Positions 26,614-36,665 of a stretch of DNA of 64,000 nt are shown here, piece after piece (position 1 is the first letter of the stretch; every line of letters starts with the position of its first letter). The DNA lies in contig NZ_QQBI01000001.1 of NCBI RefSeq assembly GCF_004302915.1, positions 152,256 through 216,255 on the forward strand. The letters are read 5' to 3'. Source of the DNA: Komagataeibacter xylinus. Its GTDB lineage: Bacteria; Pseudomonadota; Alphaproteobacteria; Acetobacterales; Acetobacteraceae. The notes beneath the pieces are model-generated. The model searched no databases and had not been told where the DNA came from. It saw only the letters and a program-made list of their open reading frames with translations. The translations under genes were made by a program, and so were the position numbers.

Positions 26614-27696
26614 TCAGGCCCTGTCGGCCTTTTCCCCGCCGCCATCCTGCGTCGTTTTCCTGGCCATGCGACGCAGAAAGGCCACGTTCCGGAAGAATTC
26701 CCGGAAAGGCATCGCCGGACTGCCGATCACATCGGCCCCGGCATCCACATCGGACATGACACCACACTGTGCCCCGATCCGGGCCTTGGCACCGATCTTG
26801 ATGTGCCCGATCAGCCCGGCCTGCGCCGCGACGGTCACGAAATCACCCAGTTCGGTGGAACCGGAAATCCCTGCCTGGGACACCACGATACAACAGCGCC
26901 CCAGCCGCGCATTATGGCCAATCTGCACCAGATTGTCGAGGCGCGAGCCCGCGCCGATCACGGTATCACGGATCGACCCGCGATCCACCGTGGAATTGGC
27001 GCCGATCTCCACCCCGTCTTCCAGGATGACACGGCCAAGCTGCGGCACGTTCTCGAAACCCTCGGGCGTTACGGCAAAGCCGAACCCGTCCTGCCCGATG
27101 CGCGCGCCGGGCAGCAGGGTCACCCGCTCGCCCAGCAGCGCGTGCGAGATGGCGACATGCGCGCCAATGCGGCAACGCGCGCCGATCTCGACACCCGCGC
27201 CAATGCTGGCATGGGTACCGATATCAACCCCCGCCCCCACGCGCACCCGCTCGCCCAGGACGGCAAACGCGCCAATGGCGGCGGTGGGATCGATCTCGCA
27301 GCCCGCGCCGATCACGGCGCTGGGGTGAATGCCGGGGGTCACCGGCGGCGCGGGATAGAACAGGGTGGCGATGCGCGCCCATGCCTGGTACGGCGCGCGC
27401 GACACGAGGGCCGCCGCATGCGCGGGCACCTTGTCGGCAAAGGCGGGAGCCACGATCACCGCGCCCGCGCCCGTGCCTTCAAGCAGGGGCAGGTAACGGC
27501 GGTTATCAAGAAAGCTGACCTGCGCGCGCGTGGCGGATTGCAGGGGCGCTATGCCGGTAAACCGGCCTGTCCCGTCCCCCTCCTTCGCTGCGCGCAGCTC
27601 GGCCCCGCTGCACCGGGCCAGATCAGCCAGACCGAAAGGCCCCTGCGTGACAAAGAAGCGTGGATCGCCCGGTATGTTGTCCGGCGTCACTGTCAT
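26614..27696 (-). CDS. lpxD: UDP-3-O-(3-hydroxyacyl)glucosamine N-acyltransferase LpxD
   Basis: Adds the N-linked acyl chain in lipid A synthesis. The N-terminal uridine-binding domain (about 1-105) contains [13 protein letters not shown]; the hexapeptide helix follows ([38 protein letters not shown] with the catalytic His). The C-terminal helix [14 protein letters not shown] is typical. ATG 27696, with AAGG upstream, gives 360 residues; the upstream frame belongs to the overlapping skp-like gene. Confidence 0.95.
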   Translation of the reverse strand: MTVTPDNIPGDPRFFVTQGPFGLADLARCSGAELRAAKEGDGTGRFTGIAPLQSATRAQVSFLDNRRYLPLLEGTGAGAVIVAPAFADKVPAHAAALVSRAPYQAWARIATLFYPAPPVTPGIHPSAVIGAGCEIDPTAAIGAFAVLGERVRVGAGVDIGTHASIGAGVEIGARCRIGAHVAISHALLGERVTLLPGARIGQDGFGFAVTPEGFENVPQLGRVILEDGVEIGANSTVDRGSIRDTVIGAGSRLDNLVQIGHNARLGRCCIVVSQAGISGSTELGDFVTVAAQAGLIGHIKIGAKARIGAQCGVMSDVDAGADVIGSPAMPFREFFRNVAFLRRMARKTTQDGGGEKADRA

Positions 27697-27706
27697 GAAA
27701 CGGACC

Positions 27707-28561
27707 TTAATGCTTGGCGGGCGCTGCGGCCGCCGGGGCGGGAGCGGGCCTGTCGGCATCGGCCGTGGTGGGCATGGTGCCCGATTTGGCCAGCACTTCG
27801 GGGTCGGCATCGGCTGCGGGGATGAAGACGGTGGGCAGCACCGCGTTGAGCTGGGTCGCCACCTGCTGCGTGATGTCAAGCGGCTCCTGGCTCAGGGCCA
27901 CCTGCTCACGGTGCAGGACGAGGTTCATGCTGCGGCTGGCGGCCACCTGGCGAATGATCTGGACCAGTTCACGCTCGATCTGGCCCAACGCCACCTGGGC
28001 CGCCTCCTGGATCACGCGGTTGCGGTTGCGGAAATCCTTCTGCGCCGCCATGACCCGCTCCTGCAGCTTGCGCTCCTGGGCCTGGATCTGGTCGGATGAC
28101 ATGGTCTTCGCCTGGCCCTGCAGCTTCTGCTGCTCATCGCGCCAGCCTGCCTGCTCTTTCTGCGCCTCACGGGCAAGGTCATCGCGCCGGGCGCCGAGCA
28201 CGCGCTCGGCCTGCTGGGCCGCACTCGACAGGCGCATCACTTCCGGCACGCTGATCACGCCAATAACGGGCGCGGGCGGCGGTGCGCTCTTGGGCACGTC
28301 AGGCGCCTTGGGCACGGGCGGCAGCGGCAGGATCGGCGGATTCTGGGACTGCGCTTCCTCGGTATCGGACGGGGCGGCGGCGAGCGGCATGGGGGGCGCC
28401 GCCTCATGCTGGGGGGCATGGGCCGCGGGCTGCGCGGCCTTGGGCACGAACCACCCGGCATTGCCGCCGGCTCCCTGCGCATGGGCGCTCGATACGGCCT
28501 GATATCCCCACCCGAGCAGAGCGGTTGCGGCAAGCAGACGGATGCCGGATTTACGCAACAT
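27707..28561 (-). CDS. OmpH/Skp-like periplasmic chaperone with Pro/Ala-rich arms
   Basis: Skp-type chaperones hold unfolded outer-membrane proteins on their way to BamA, whose gene is 7 bases upstream. The signal peptide ends near SSAHAQ (about residue 28). Residues about 35-100 are Pro/Ala-rich, then GVISVPEVMRLSSAAQQAER opens the OmpH domain. A long charged coiled coil follows (about 120-215), ending near MNLVLHREQVAL. The C-terminal tail is again Ala/Pro-rich. ATG 28561 has GAGGTGATA upstream. 284 residues against about 160 for E. coli Skp; the arms account for the difference. Confidence 0.88.
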   Translation of the reverse strand: MLRKSGIRLLAATALLGWGYQAVSSAHAQGAGGNAGWFVPKAAQPAAHAPQHEAAPPMPLAAAPSDTEEAQSQNPPILPLPPVPKAPDVPKSAPPPAPVIGVISVPEVMRLSSAAQQAERVLGARRDDLAREAQKEQAGWRDEQQKLQGQAKTMSSDQIQAQERKLQERVMAAQKDFRNRNRVIQEAAQVALGQIERELVQIIRQVAASRSMNLVLHREQVALSQEPLDITQQVATQLNAVLPTVFIPAADADPEVLAKSGTMPTTADADRPAPAPAAAAPAKH

Positions 28562-28568
28562 TATCACC

Positions 28569-31028
28569 TCAGAATTGTTGGCCGAAGCCGAAGCGGAGCA
28601 GCTGGGTCCTGTCATTGGTTCCCTTGTGCAGGGGAACACCCAGATCGATATTCACGAGACCGAACGGACTCTTCCACGCAATGCCCACGCCTGTCGAGAC
28701 AACAGGCGTCAGCGTATCGTCATACACCGGCGTATATTTCGGCCAGTCCTTCATGGAGGTATAGCGGCGGCGCACGCGCAGACCATCGAGGCCACCCATA
28801 TCCACGAAGTAACGCCCCTTGATGCCCATGGCCGAGGCGAACGGAATGGGGAAATCCACCTGCGCCGAGGCCGTATACATGAACCGGCCACCAAGGAAGT
28901 CCTGCTGCGAATGCATCGGGTTGCCGTCACGCGCGGGAATGGCGTAGCTTCGCGGCCCGACGCCGCCATCCATGAAGCCGCGCAGCGAGTTACCACCAAG
29001 GTAGAAGTTATCGATGATGTCGCTACGACCGCCGCCCCAGTTCATGATGTCGCCCGCGCCACCACGGAAACTGACGGTCCACTCATGGTTGCCCATGATG
29101 CTGTCGAGCGGAATGTAGTAGGCGGCATCGATCTTGCCACGCAGGTAGCGCTCGTTGCCGCCGATACCCGCGAAGTCACCACCCACACGTACCACGAAAC
29201 CTTTATGCGGCTGCTGCCGCCGGTCGCGTGTATCGTATGTCAGTGTGGTGCTCAGCTGCGACAGCAGCGACCAGCCGGACTGATCATGCACGTAGTACGA
29301 TGAATCCGACCATGTATCGTCCACCTGCCGGTCGGTCAGCGTATAGTTCCACGACTGCGACAGGTGGTTGTTGTAGGAATAACCCATCCGCAGCGTGATG
29401 CCATACCGGCCTTCAGAATAGCTCTGATAGGTCATGTAATGGTTCTGCATGCCGAAGATGTCGATACCGGCCACGAGGTTGCGGTTGAGGAAATACGGGT
29501 CGGTCAGCGAGATGTCGGCCTGGTCTTCGTAATACGCGGCCGTGCCGGTAAAGCCGGCATCAATGCCGGTGCCGAGCAGGTTATGCTGCTTGAGGCCAAG
29601 GTTGCCGAGCACGCCGGCGTCGGTCGAGTAACCGCCACCAAGCGAGAACTCGCCGGTGGGCTTTTCCACCACATCGGCCGAGATGTTGACCTTGTCCGGC
29701 GCGGAACCTGGGGTCTGGTCGATCGAGACGGTCTTGAAGAAGCCGAGATCTTCCAGAATCATCTTGGAATATTTGCGGTCGAGCGGGGTGTACGGATCGC
29801 CTTCGGCCATGGGCAGCTGGCGGCGGATCACCTTGTCCTCGGTAATGGTGTTGCCGTTGATGTCGATGCGCTCGACATACATCCGCGGCCCTTCGCTGAT
29901 GTCGAACAGCAGGTTGACGGTGCGCTTTTCGGGGTTGCGCGCGATCTCGGGGTGCACCATGGCGAAGGGATAGCCCTTGCCCTGCAGCATTTCCTGCATG
30001 TTGGTGGCGTTATGCTGGATCGCGCTGCCATCATACCACTGCCCATGGAAGAGCGAGATGTACTTCTTCATCGAATCCGCCGAGACATGCCGCAGCGAGG
30101 ACTGCACGCTCATCTTGTTCAGACGGTAGCGCGGGCCTTCCTCCATCGTATAGGTGATGTAGAAGCTCTTGCGGTCGGGCGAGAGTTCGCCCGTGGCGTT
30201 CTTGATCTGGAAATCGACAAAGCCGTTCTTCAGGTAGAAACGATGCAGCAGTTCGGCATCATATTTGATGCGCTCGGGGTTGTACTGGTCGCTTGAGGCA
30301 AAGAAGCGGTACCACGCCGTCTCCTTCGAGGAGACGACGCCCGCGAGCTGCGCGCTGCTGAACGACCTGTTGCCAACGAACGTGACCTTCTTGATCAGGG
30401 TCTTCTGCGCTTCGTTGATATGGAAGATCACATCCACCCGGTTATGCGCGAGCCGGATGATCTGGGGGGTGACGGTGGCGGCGTAACGCGCCTTCTCGGC
30501 ATAGACGCCCAGGATCTTCTGGCGGTCGGCCGAGATGCCCTGCGGCGAGTAGACCGCGCGCGGGCGCAGCGAGATGACCTTGGTCAGGTCCTCGTCCTTG
30601 GCGGCGTGATTGCCCTCGAACACGATGCGGTTGACGATCGGATTCTCGACCACATGCACCTCGAGCACGTTACCCACGCGCTTGAGCGTTACATCATGGA
30701 ACAGGCCGGTGGCGTAGAGTGTCTTGAGCGAACGGTCGAGCAGATCCTGATTGAACCGGTCACCGGGCTGCACGACCATGTAGGACAGGATGGTGCTGGT
30801 CTCGATCCGGCTGTTGCCCTTGATGTCAACCGCCTCGATCGGGTCCTCCAGCGGGGGGGGCCTGATCGCCTCGACCTGCGGGGCCTGCGCATCTTCCCCG
30901 CCGCCTGGCGCCGTCTCTCCGCCGAATGGCGTGTTCTGTGCCGCTTCATCCTGTGCGTGGGCGCCAGCGGTCCAGAACAGCGGCACAACGCAGACAGACG
31001 CAAGCAGCGCTGAACGTTTACTCGACAA
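28569..31028 (-). CDS. bamA: Outer-membrane assembly factor BamA
   Basis: The Omp85 core of the BAM complex, which inserts beta-barrels into the outer membrane. Signal peptide to about residue 25 (TAGAHAQ), a short acidic linker, five POTRA domains from about 60 to 420, and a 16-strand barrel to the terminal Phe (RFGFGQQF). The conserved loop-6 motif reads LRGF in GGNSLRGF rather than VRGF. 819 residues, normal length. The gene lies between rseP and the skp-like gene, the conserved envelope order. Confidence 0.96.
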   Translation of the reverse strand: MSSKRSALLASVCVVPLFWTAGAHAQDEAAQNTPFGGETAPGGGEDAQAPQVEAIRPPPLEDPIEAVDIKGNSRIETSTILSYMVVQPGDRFNQDLLDRSLKTLYATGLFHDVTLKRVGNVLEVHVVENPIVNRIVFEGNHAAKDEDLTKVISLRPRAVYSPQGISADRQKILGVYAEKARYAATVTPQIIRLAHNRVDVIFHINEAQKTLIKKVTFVGNRSFSSAQLAGVVSSKETAWYRFFASSDQYNPERIKYDAELLHRFYLKNGFVDFQIKNATGELSPDRKSFYITYTMEEGPRYRLNKMSVQSSLRHVSADSMKKYISLFHGQWYDGSAIQHNATNMQEMLQGKGYPFAMVHPEIARNPEKRTVNLLFDISEGPRMYVERIDINGNTITEDKVIRRQLPMAEGDPYTPLDRKYSKMILEDLGFFKTVSIDQTPGSAPDKVNISADVVEKPTGEFSLGGGYSTDAGVLGNLGLKQHNLLGTGIDAGFTGTAAYYEDQADISLTDPYFLNRNLVAGIDIFGMQNHYMTYQSYSEGRYGITLRMGYSYNNHLSQSWNYTLTDRQVDDTWSDSSYYVHDQSGWSLLSQLSTTLTYDTRDRRQQPHKGFVVRVGGDFAGIGGNERYLRGKIDAAYYIPLDSIMGNHEWTVSFRGGAGDIMNWGGGRSDIIDNFYLGGNSLRGFMDGGVGPRSYAIPARDGNPMHSQQDFLGGRFMYTASAQVDFPIPFASAMGIKGRYFVDMGGLDGLRVRRRYTSMKDWPKYTPVYDDTLTPVVSTGVGIAWKSPFGLVNIDLGVPLHKGTNDRTQLLRFGFGQQF

Positions 31029-31178
31029 TATCGCTATTCCTCACCACTCGGCATGCGGATCAGCCATGCATTAAGACCGGATGGAGGGCCGGCTCCCTTC
31101 CTGTCATGTATCAGCCTTGGTGGCGCACCTATCCGATATACACCACACTGTGCAAGCACTTGTATCACTCAGTGCACC

Positions 31179-32288
31179 TTACCCGTGTCCAGCGCGCGAG
31201 GCGAGCCACTGAAACAGCCCAAAATGTGACAGATCGTTAAATGTCGAAAACAGGAACAGCCCGGCAATGAGGGCGAAGCCAACCTGAAAGCTGACTTCCT
31301 GCACCCGGCGCGAGACCGGTCGCCCCAGAATAGCCTCAAAAATATAAAATACCAGCCGCCCGCCATCAAGAATCGGCACCGGGAACAGGTTGATCAGCCC
31401 GAGGTTGATCGACAGCAGCGCCATGAAGGAAACGAGGCTTGCCACCCCGTACTGCGCCACCTGCCCCGACATCTGGGCAATGCGCAGCGGGCCGCCCAGA
31501 TCCTTGGTGCTGTGCTTGCCCGTAATCATCTGCCATAGCCCGTCAAGCGTCTGGACCGAGACGTCCCACGTCTCCTTCACCGCCGAGACAAACGCGCGCG
31601 GCAGGGATTGCGGCTTGCCCATTTCAACCGCGAAGGCCACGCCAATCTGGCCGTGCGGCGTGCCGCCCTTTTCCGTAACGCTGCCGATATGGACGGGCAG
31701 CGTGGTGTCGCCGCCATTGCGGTGAATGCCCAGCGTGGTGTCCACGCCCGCCTGGCCGCCCACGAAATTGCGCAGGTCGGTCACGTCACGCACCGCATGG
31801 TCGCCCACGCGCGTGATCACGTCGCCCTTTTCCACCCCGGCCACGGCCGCCGGGCCACCCGGCGTCACCGCATCGACCTGCGTGAGCACGCGGATCTGGC
31901 CTGCGGTGGCGAACAGGCCGGTAAACAGTACGATGGCGAGCAGGAAATTGAAAACCGGCCCCGCCAGGATCACGATGGCCCGCGAGCCCACCGGCTTGTC
32001 ATGGAAGGTGCGGCCGGGCTGCCATGCGGCCTTCTGCTCCTCGGTCGCGTCTTCCGGGCCTTCGAATCCATGCGGGCGCACGAAGCCGCCCAGCGGCACC
32101 GGGCACAGCCGCCATTCCGTGCCCACGCTGTCATGCCAGCGCAGCAGCGGGCGGCCAAAACCGATCGAAAACACCTCGACATGCACGCCACGCCAGCGCG
32201 CGGCGAGATAGTGACCAAGTTCGTGGATGAAGACCAGCACTCCCAACACAAGGGAGAACGCCAGAAGGGTCCGGATCAGATCATGCAT
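31179..32288 (-). CDS. rseP: RIP metalloprotease RseP
   Basis: An intramembrane site-2 protease that cleaves anti-sigma factors or signal-peptide remnants. The zinc motif HELGH is in helix 1 (residues about 22-26), a PDZ domain spans about 125-200 (GPAAVAGVEKGDVITRVGD), and the third zinc ligand lies in NLFPVPILDGG. 369 residues with one PDZ domain, as is common in alphaproteobacteria, against two in E. coli. 48 bases after dxr. Confidence 0.95.
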   Translation of the reverse strand: MHDLIRTLLAFSLVLGVLVFIHELGHYLAARWRGVHVEVFSIGFGRPLLRWHDSVGTEWRLCPVPLGGFVRPHGFEGPEDATEEQKAAWQPGRTFHDKPVGSRAIVILAGPVFNFLLAIVLFTGLFATAGQIRVLTQVDAVTPGGPAAVAGVEKGDVITRVGDHAVRDVTDLRNFVGGQAGVDTTLGIHRNGGDTTLPVHIGSVTEKGGTPHGQIGVAFAVEMGKPQSLPRAFVSAVKETWDVSVQTLDGLWQMITGKHSTKDLGGPLRIAQMSGQVAQYGVASLVSFMALLSINLGLINLFPVPILDGGRLVFYIFEAILGRPVSRRVQEVSFQVGFALIAGLFLFSTFNDLSHFGLFQWLASRAGHG

Positions 32289-32336
32289 GAATGCTAAGCT
32301 ATCCCCCGATGGCCGCCGTGACCATCCACAATCACA

Positions 32337-33494
32337 TCAAGCCGCGCGGGCAGCGGTGCGCAGGCGGGCGACACGGCGGGCCTCGCCATCCCAGTGCAGG
32401 ACTTCCTCCAGCGTATCCGCGCGCTGCGGCCCGATGGACTGCATCACGTCCTCGACGATGCGGGCGATATCAAGAAAGCCGATTTCGCGCTTGAGGAAGG
32501 CCTCGACCGCAATTTCATTCGCCCCTGACAGGATGGCCGGCATGGCGCCGCCCACGCGCAGGGATTCGCGTGCAAGGCGCAGCGCGGGGAAGCGGACTTC
32601 ATCAGGCGCCTCAAAATCAAGCCGCGCCAGCGCCGCAAGGTCGAGCCGGGGCGAGTTGGTGGGCATGCGCCGGGGCCAGGCCAGCGTGTGGGCGATGGGA
32701 ATGCGCATGTCGGCCGAGCCAAGCTGGGCAACGATGGAGCCATCGGTATACTGCACCATGCCATGCACCACGGATTGCGGGTGCACGACCACGCCGAGTT
32801 TGTCCTCGGTCACGTTGAACAGGCGCGCGGCCTCGATCAGTTCCAGCCCCTTGTTGAACATGGTGGCGGAATCGATGGTGATCTTGGCGCCCATGGTCCA
32901 GGTCGGGTGCTTGAGTGCGGCTTCAAGCGGGGCCTTTTCCATTTCCTCAAGCGTGGCGCGGCGGAACGGCCCGCCCGATGCGGTGAGGATGATCTGCTCG
33001 ACCTCATCGGCCTGCTTGTCGGCCATGGACTGGAACACGGCGTTATGCTCGGAATCGACCGGCAGCAGCGTTGCCCCTGCATCGGCCACGGCCTTGAGCA
33101 TGACATCGCCCGCGCAGACCAGCGCCTCCTTGTTGGCAAGGGCCACGGCATTGCCGTTCTTCACCGCCGCCAGCGTGGGTTCCAGGCCGGTTGCGCCCGT
33201 AATGGCCGCCATGGTCCAGTCAACCGGCAGGCTTGCCGCCTCGATCACGGCCCTGCGGCCGCCAGCGGTTTCGATGCCCGTGCCCGCCAGCAGGGTTTCC
33301 AGTTCCGGCAGCAGGGTTTCATCGGCAATGACCGCGCGGCGCGCGCCCAGGGCGCGGGCCTGCTCGGCCAGCCTGGCCACATTGCGCCCGCCCACCAGCG
33401 CGCCGGTGCTGAACTGCCCGGGCGCCTGCAGCAGCAGGTCTACCGTGGAGCAGCCGATGCTGCCCGTACTGCCCAGAACGGAAACTGTCTTCAT
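32337..33494 (-). CDS. dxr: 1-deoxy-D-xylulose 5-phosphate reductoisomerase
   Basis: The second MEP-pathway enzyme, giving 2-C-methylerythritol 4-phosphate for isoprenoids, including the undecaprenyl carrier made by UppS upstream. NADPH site VLGSTGSIGCSTVDLL at the N-terminus; LANKEALVCAGD, PVDSEHNAVFQ and SGGPFRRA are the substrate/metal segments. ATG 33494 has AAGG upstream; an upstream TTG in frame adds six residues. 385 residues, normal. Confidence 0.96.
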   Translation of the reverse strand: MKTVSVLGSTGSIGCSTVDLLLQAPGQFSTGALVGGRNVARLAEQARALGARRAVIADETLLPELETLLAGTGIETAGGRRAVIEAASLPVDWTMAAITGATGLEPTLAAVKNGNAVALANKEALVCAGDVMLKAVADAGATLLPVDSEHNAVFQSMADKQADEVEQIILTASGGPFRRATLEEMEKAPLEAALKHPTWTMGAKITIDSATMFNKGLELIEAARLFNVTEDKLGVVVHPQSVVHGMVQYTDGSIVAQLGSADMRIPIAHTLAWPRRMPTNSPRLDLAALARLDFEAPDEVRFPALRLARESLRVGGAMPAILSGANEIAVEAFLKREIGFLDIARIVEDVMQSIGPQRADTLEEVLHWDGEARRVARLRTAARAA

Positions 33495-33538
33495 TGCAAC
33501 CTTATTCCCCAAAACGTCCCATGACCGGGACCATGGCT

Positions 33539-34387
33539 TCAGTGCTGGCCCACATACCAGAAAGCCGCCCGTCCCGCCGCCCCCAAAGACAGCAGGGCCG
33601 CCATGGGGGCCGCGACCAGCAGCCCGTCAAAACGGTCGAGCAGGCCGCCATGGCCGGGCAGGATGGTGCCCGAATCCTTTACGCCGCGCGCCCGCTTGAG
33701 CGCGCTTTCCGCCAGGTCACCCATCTGGGCCGCAAGGGCGATCACCCCGCCAAACACCGCGCCCCGCCACAGCACGCCCGGCTGGGCTGCGGGCATGAGG
33801 CTCGCGATCAGCATGCCGCCCAGCACCGCGCAGGCAAGGCCGCCGATGGAGCCTGACCAGGTCTTGGCGGGTGAAATGCGCGGCGCCAGCTTGGGCCCGC
33901 CAAACAGGCGGCCTGTCATGTAGGCCCCGGTATCGCTCAGCGCCACGCAGGATACGACAAACAGGACCACGCCCGCCCCCGGATCGCTCATGGTGCGCAG
34001 CCACAGCAGCGACAGCCCGGCACAGCCAATGGCCACCTGCCCCACCCCGAGTGCCGGACCAAGAACTAGCCCCGCCGCCATAACCAGCAGCGCACCGCTC
34101 CAATGGCCGGCCACCGCGGCAATGCCGATGCATGCGGCCCACGCCATGCACAACTGCCCGCGCCGCGTTTCAAGCCCGAAGCCGAACATGCGCGCCCACT
34201 CGACCGCCATGCCCGCCATGGCCAGCACGATCATCGCGCCATAAAGCAGGCCGCCATACCACACGCACAGCCCGGCGCACGGTATCAGCACCGCAGCCGA
34301 CAGCACGCGCGCGCGCAGGTCTTTCCAGTTGCCTGATTTTACTGGCGCAACGGAAGTCGCCGCCCCTTCACGCCGGTCTTGCACCGA
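33539..34387 (-). CDS. cdsA: Phosphatidate cytidylyltransferase, probable GTG start
   Basis: Makes CDP-diacylglycerol from phosphatidate and CTP, feeding all phospholipids. Several membrane helices fill the first two thirds. The signature is complete near the C-terminus: SALKRARGVKDSGTILPGHG followed by GLLDRFDG. No suitable ATG exists; GTG 34387 has AAAGG seven bases upstream and overlaps the uppS end by 20 bases. A second GTG at 34399 is possible. Confidence 0.92.
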   Translation of the reverse strand, partial: SVQDRREGAATSVAPVKSGNWKDLRARVLSAAVLIPCAGLCVWYGGLLYGAMIVLAMAGMAVEWARMFGFGLETRRGQLCMAWAACIGIAAVAGHWSGALLVMAAGLVLGPALGVGQVAIGCAGLSLLWLRTMSDPGAGVVLFVVSCVALSDTGAYMTGRLFGGPKLAPRISPAKTWSGSIGGLACAVLGGMLIASLMPAAQPGVLWRGAVFGGVIALAAQMGDLAESALKRARGVKDSGTILPGHGGLLDRFDGLLVAAPMAALLSLGAAGRAAFWYVGQH

Positions 34388-35129
34388 ATCGCCTTTCACG
34401 CCGCGAGTAGATCTCGAGCACGGTATCGAAATGCGCTTCGTCAAAATCCGGCCAGGGCGTGTCGAGAAAAACCAGTTCGGCATAGGCCGACTGCCACAGC
34501 AGGAAGTTCGACAGGCGGCTCTCGCCACTGGTGCGCACCACCAGGTCGGGGTCCGGCATGCCTGCGGTCAGCAGGGCGCTGGAAAAGAGGGATTCATCGA
34601 TTTCGTCCGCCGCGATATCGCCCCGCGCCACGGCCTGCGCCATGCGGGCGGCTGCCTGCACGATATCCGCCCGGCCTCCGTACGAGAGGGCAAGGACCAG
34701 TACCAGCCGGTCATTGCCCATGGTCACCTGCTCGGCACGCCGCGCTTCTTCCTGAATGTCAGGGGGGAAGCGCGTCAGGTCGCCGATAATGCGCAGCCGC
34801 ACGCCTTCACGCGACAGTTCAGCCACCTTGTGGCGCAGGTAGTAGCGCAGCAGCCCGGTCAGGTCGGCGACCTCACCGGGCGCGCGCCGCCAGTTTTCAG
34901 ATGAAAAGGCATAAAGCGTAAGCCACTTCACGCCGCGCTTGATGGCGACCGTAACAGTGCGCTGCACCGCCTCCGCCCCGGCGCGATGACCCGCAAGCAG
35001 CGGCAGCCCCCGCGTATTGGCCCAGCGCCCGTTGCCATCCATGATGATGGCAACATGCTCGGGCAGGCACGCAGCGCCTGCAACCGGATGATCTGACCCG
35101 GACAAAACCTGATCGTCCTCCTTAGTCAT
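34368..35129 (-). CDS. uppS: Undecaprenyl diphosphate synthase
   Basis: A cis-prenyltransferase that makes the C55 lipid carrier for peptidoglycan and surface polysaccharides. Motifs: HVAIIMDGNGRWA with the catalytic Asp, GHRAGAE, LTLYAFSSENWRR, and the C-terminal DLVVRTSGESRLSNFLLWQ. 253 residues, typical. Lies between frr and cdsA in the conserved order. Confidence 0.96.
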   Translation of the reverse strand: MTKEDDQVLSGSDHPVAGAACLPEHVAIIMDGNGRWANTRGLPLLAGHRAGAEAVQRTVTVAIKRGVKWLTLYAFSSENWRRAPGEVADLTGLLRYYLRHKVAELSREGVRLRIIGDLTRFPPDIQEEARRAEQVTMGNDRLVLVLALSYGGRADIVQAAARMAQAVARGDIAADEIDESLFSSALLTAGMPDPDLVVRTSGESRLSNFLLWQSAYAELVFLDTPWPDFDEAHFDTVLEIYSRRERRFGARPA

Positions 35130-35173
35130 GCGCGGTAGGGGGTAGGGAAAGCGGGGCAGGATGCACGGAAGGG

Positions 35174-35740
35174 TCAGACCTGCTTGATCTCGCGTTCTTT
35201 CTCGACCAGCAGGTCGTCCACGCGCTTGACGTACTGGTCCGTCAGCTTCTGGATCGCGTCAGACCACGTCTTCACGTCATCTTCGCTGATGTCGCCCGCC
35301 TTTTCCTGCTTCTTGGTCTGGTCCATGCCATCGCGGCGCACGCCACGCACGGCAATCTTGCCGTTCTCGGCATACTTGCCGGCCGCGCGGGCCAGCTCGT
35401 TGCGGCGTTCCTCGGTCAGCTGCGGAATGGGCACGCGCACGGTCTGGCCATCGGCCGCCGGGTTCAGGCCCAGCCCGGCGTCGCGGATCGCGCGCTCGAC
35501 AGCCCCCACCAGCGTGCGGTCCCACACCTGCACGGTCAGCATGCGCGCCTCGGGCACGGCAATGGAGCCGACCTGGGTCAGCGGCACTTCGCCGCCATAG
35601 GCCTCAACGCGCACCGGCTCAAGCAGGGCCGGGCTGGCGCGGCCCGAACGCAGGCCGGCAAAATCACGGCGCAGGCTTTCGATGGCGCCGTCCATGCGGC
35701 GGGTCAGATCCGCCAGCAAACTTTTCTGATCGACAGACAC
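35174..35740 (-). CDS. frr: Ribosome recycling factor
   Basis: Splits post-termination ribosomes with EF-G. 188 residues, with [20 protein letters not shown] in the first helix region, [20 protein letters not shown] in domain II, and the closing coiled helix [18 protein letters not shown]. Follows pyrH by 67 bases. Confidence 0.96.
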   Translation of the reverse strand: MSVDQKSLLADLTRRMDGAIESLRRDFAGLRSGRASPALLEPVRVEAYGGEVPLTQVGSIAVPEARMLTVQVWDRTLVGAVERAIRDAGLGLNPAADGQTVRVPIPQLTEERRNELARAAGKYAENGKIAVRGVRRDGMDQTKKQEKAGDISEDDVKTWSDAIQKLTDQYVKRVDDLLVEKEREIKQV

Positions 35741-35807
35741 TGTGGCCCTCCTCCTAATAATCAGTCCATCGCCTGGCGCATCTGCGCCACGGGCAATCCG
35801 GCGTGCG

Positions 35808-36548
35808 TCAGTCCGCCGCCACGATGGTGGTAAAACGCCCCTCGCCCCGCATCACGCGCGAGAAGGGTTCCTGCCCGTGAATGTTGAAGACCACGATGGG
35901 CAGGCGGTTCTCACGCGCCAGGCTGATGGCGGCGGCATCCATGACATTGAGGTCATTGGCCAGCACATCGCGGTAGGTCAGCGTGTCGTAACGCGTGGCA
36001 TCGGGGTGCTTGCGCGGGTCGGCGGAATACACGCCATCAACCTGCGTGCCCTTGAACAGGGCGTCGCATTCCATCTCGGCAGCGCGCAGCGCGGCCCCCG
36101 TATCGGTGGTGAAGAACGGGTTGCCGGTGCCTGCGGCGAAGATCACCACCCGCCCCTTTTCCATGTGCCGCACGGCGCGGCGGCGGATATAGGGCTCGGC
36201 GATGGAGGACATGTGAATGGCCGTCATGACCCGCGTGGGCACGCCGTGGCGCTCGAGCGAGTTCTGCATGAGCAGCGCGTTGATCACGGTGGCCAGCATG
36301 CCGGCGTAATCACCCTGCGCGCGGTCCATGCCCCGCGCCGCCGCCGCAACACCACGGAAGATGTTGCCGCCGCCAATGACAAGGCACACCTCGATCCCGG
36401 TCCGCGCCACGGCCGCCACGTCAACTGCAATGGCGTCAACCGTTGCCGGATCGACGCCGTAAGACCCGCTCCCCATCAGGGCCTCGCCTGACACCTTGAG
36501 CAGAACACGCTTGTATGACGGAGCGGGGGTTTTGACGGGCTGGGTCAT
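35808..36548 (-). CDS. pyrH: UMP kinase
   Basis: Phosphorylates UMP to UDP. Amino-acid-kinase fold: [29 protein letters not shown]-type core replaced here by [17 protein letters not shown], and [23 protein letters not shown] 36548 with GAGG upstream gives 246 residues; ATG 36572 would add 8. rpsB and tsf, the usual upstream neighbours, are absent; era is upstream instead. Confidence 0.95.
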   Translation of the reverse strand: MTQPVKTPAPSYKRVLLKVSGEALMGSGSYGVDPATVDAIAVDVAAVARTGIEVCLVIGGGNIFRGVAAAARGMDRAQGDYAGMLATVINALLMQNSLERHGVPTRVMTAIHMSSIAEPYIRRRAVRHMEKGRVVIFAAGTGNPFFTTDTGAALRAAEMECDALFKGTQVDGVYSADPRKHPDATRYDTLTYRDVLANDLNVMDAAAISLARENRLPIVVFNIHGQEPFSRVMRGEGRFTTIVAAD

Positions 36549-36665
36549 TGGGCCTCGGGACAGGTCAGGCAAACAGGGCTAGGGACGGGCAGGCCGCCCG
36601 GCCATGCCCTGTCATATAGACGGATGCCCCCCCCCACAAGCCGATGATGCCGCTCTTTTGAGGAT

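Noticed and set aside
32227..33699. A 490-codon plus-strand frame
   Set aside because: Antisense to dxr; Ser/Ala-rich shadow without motif.
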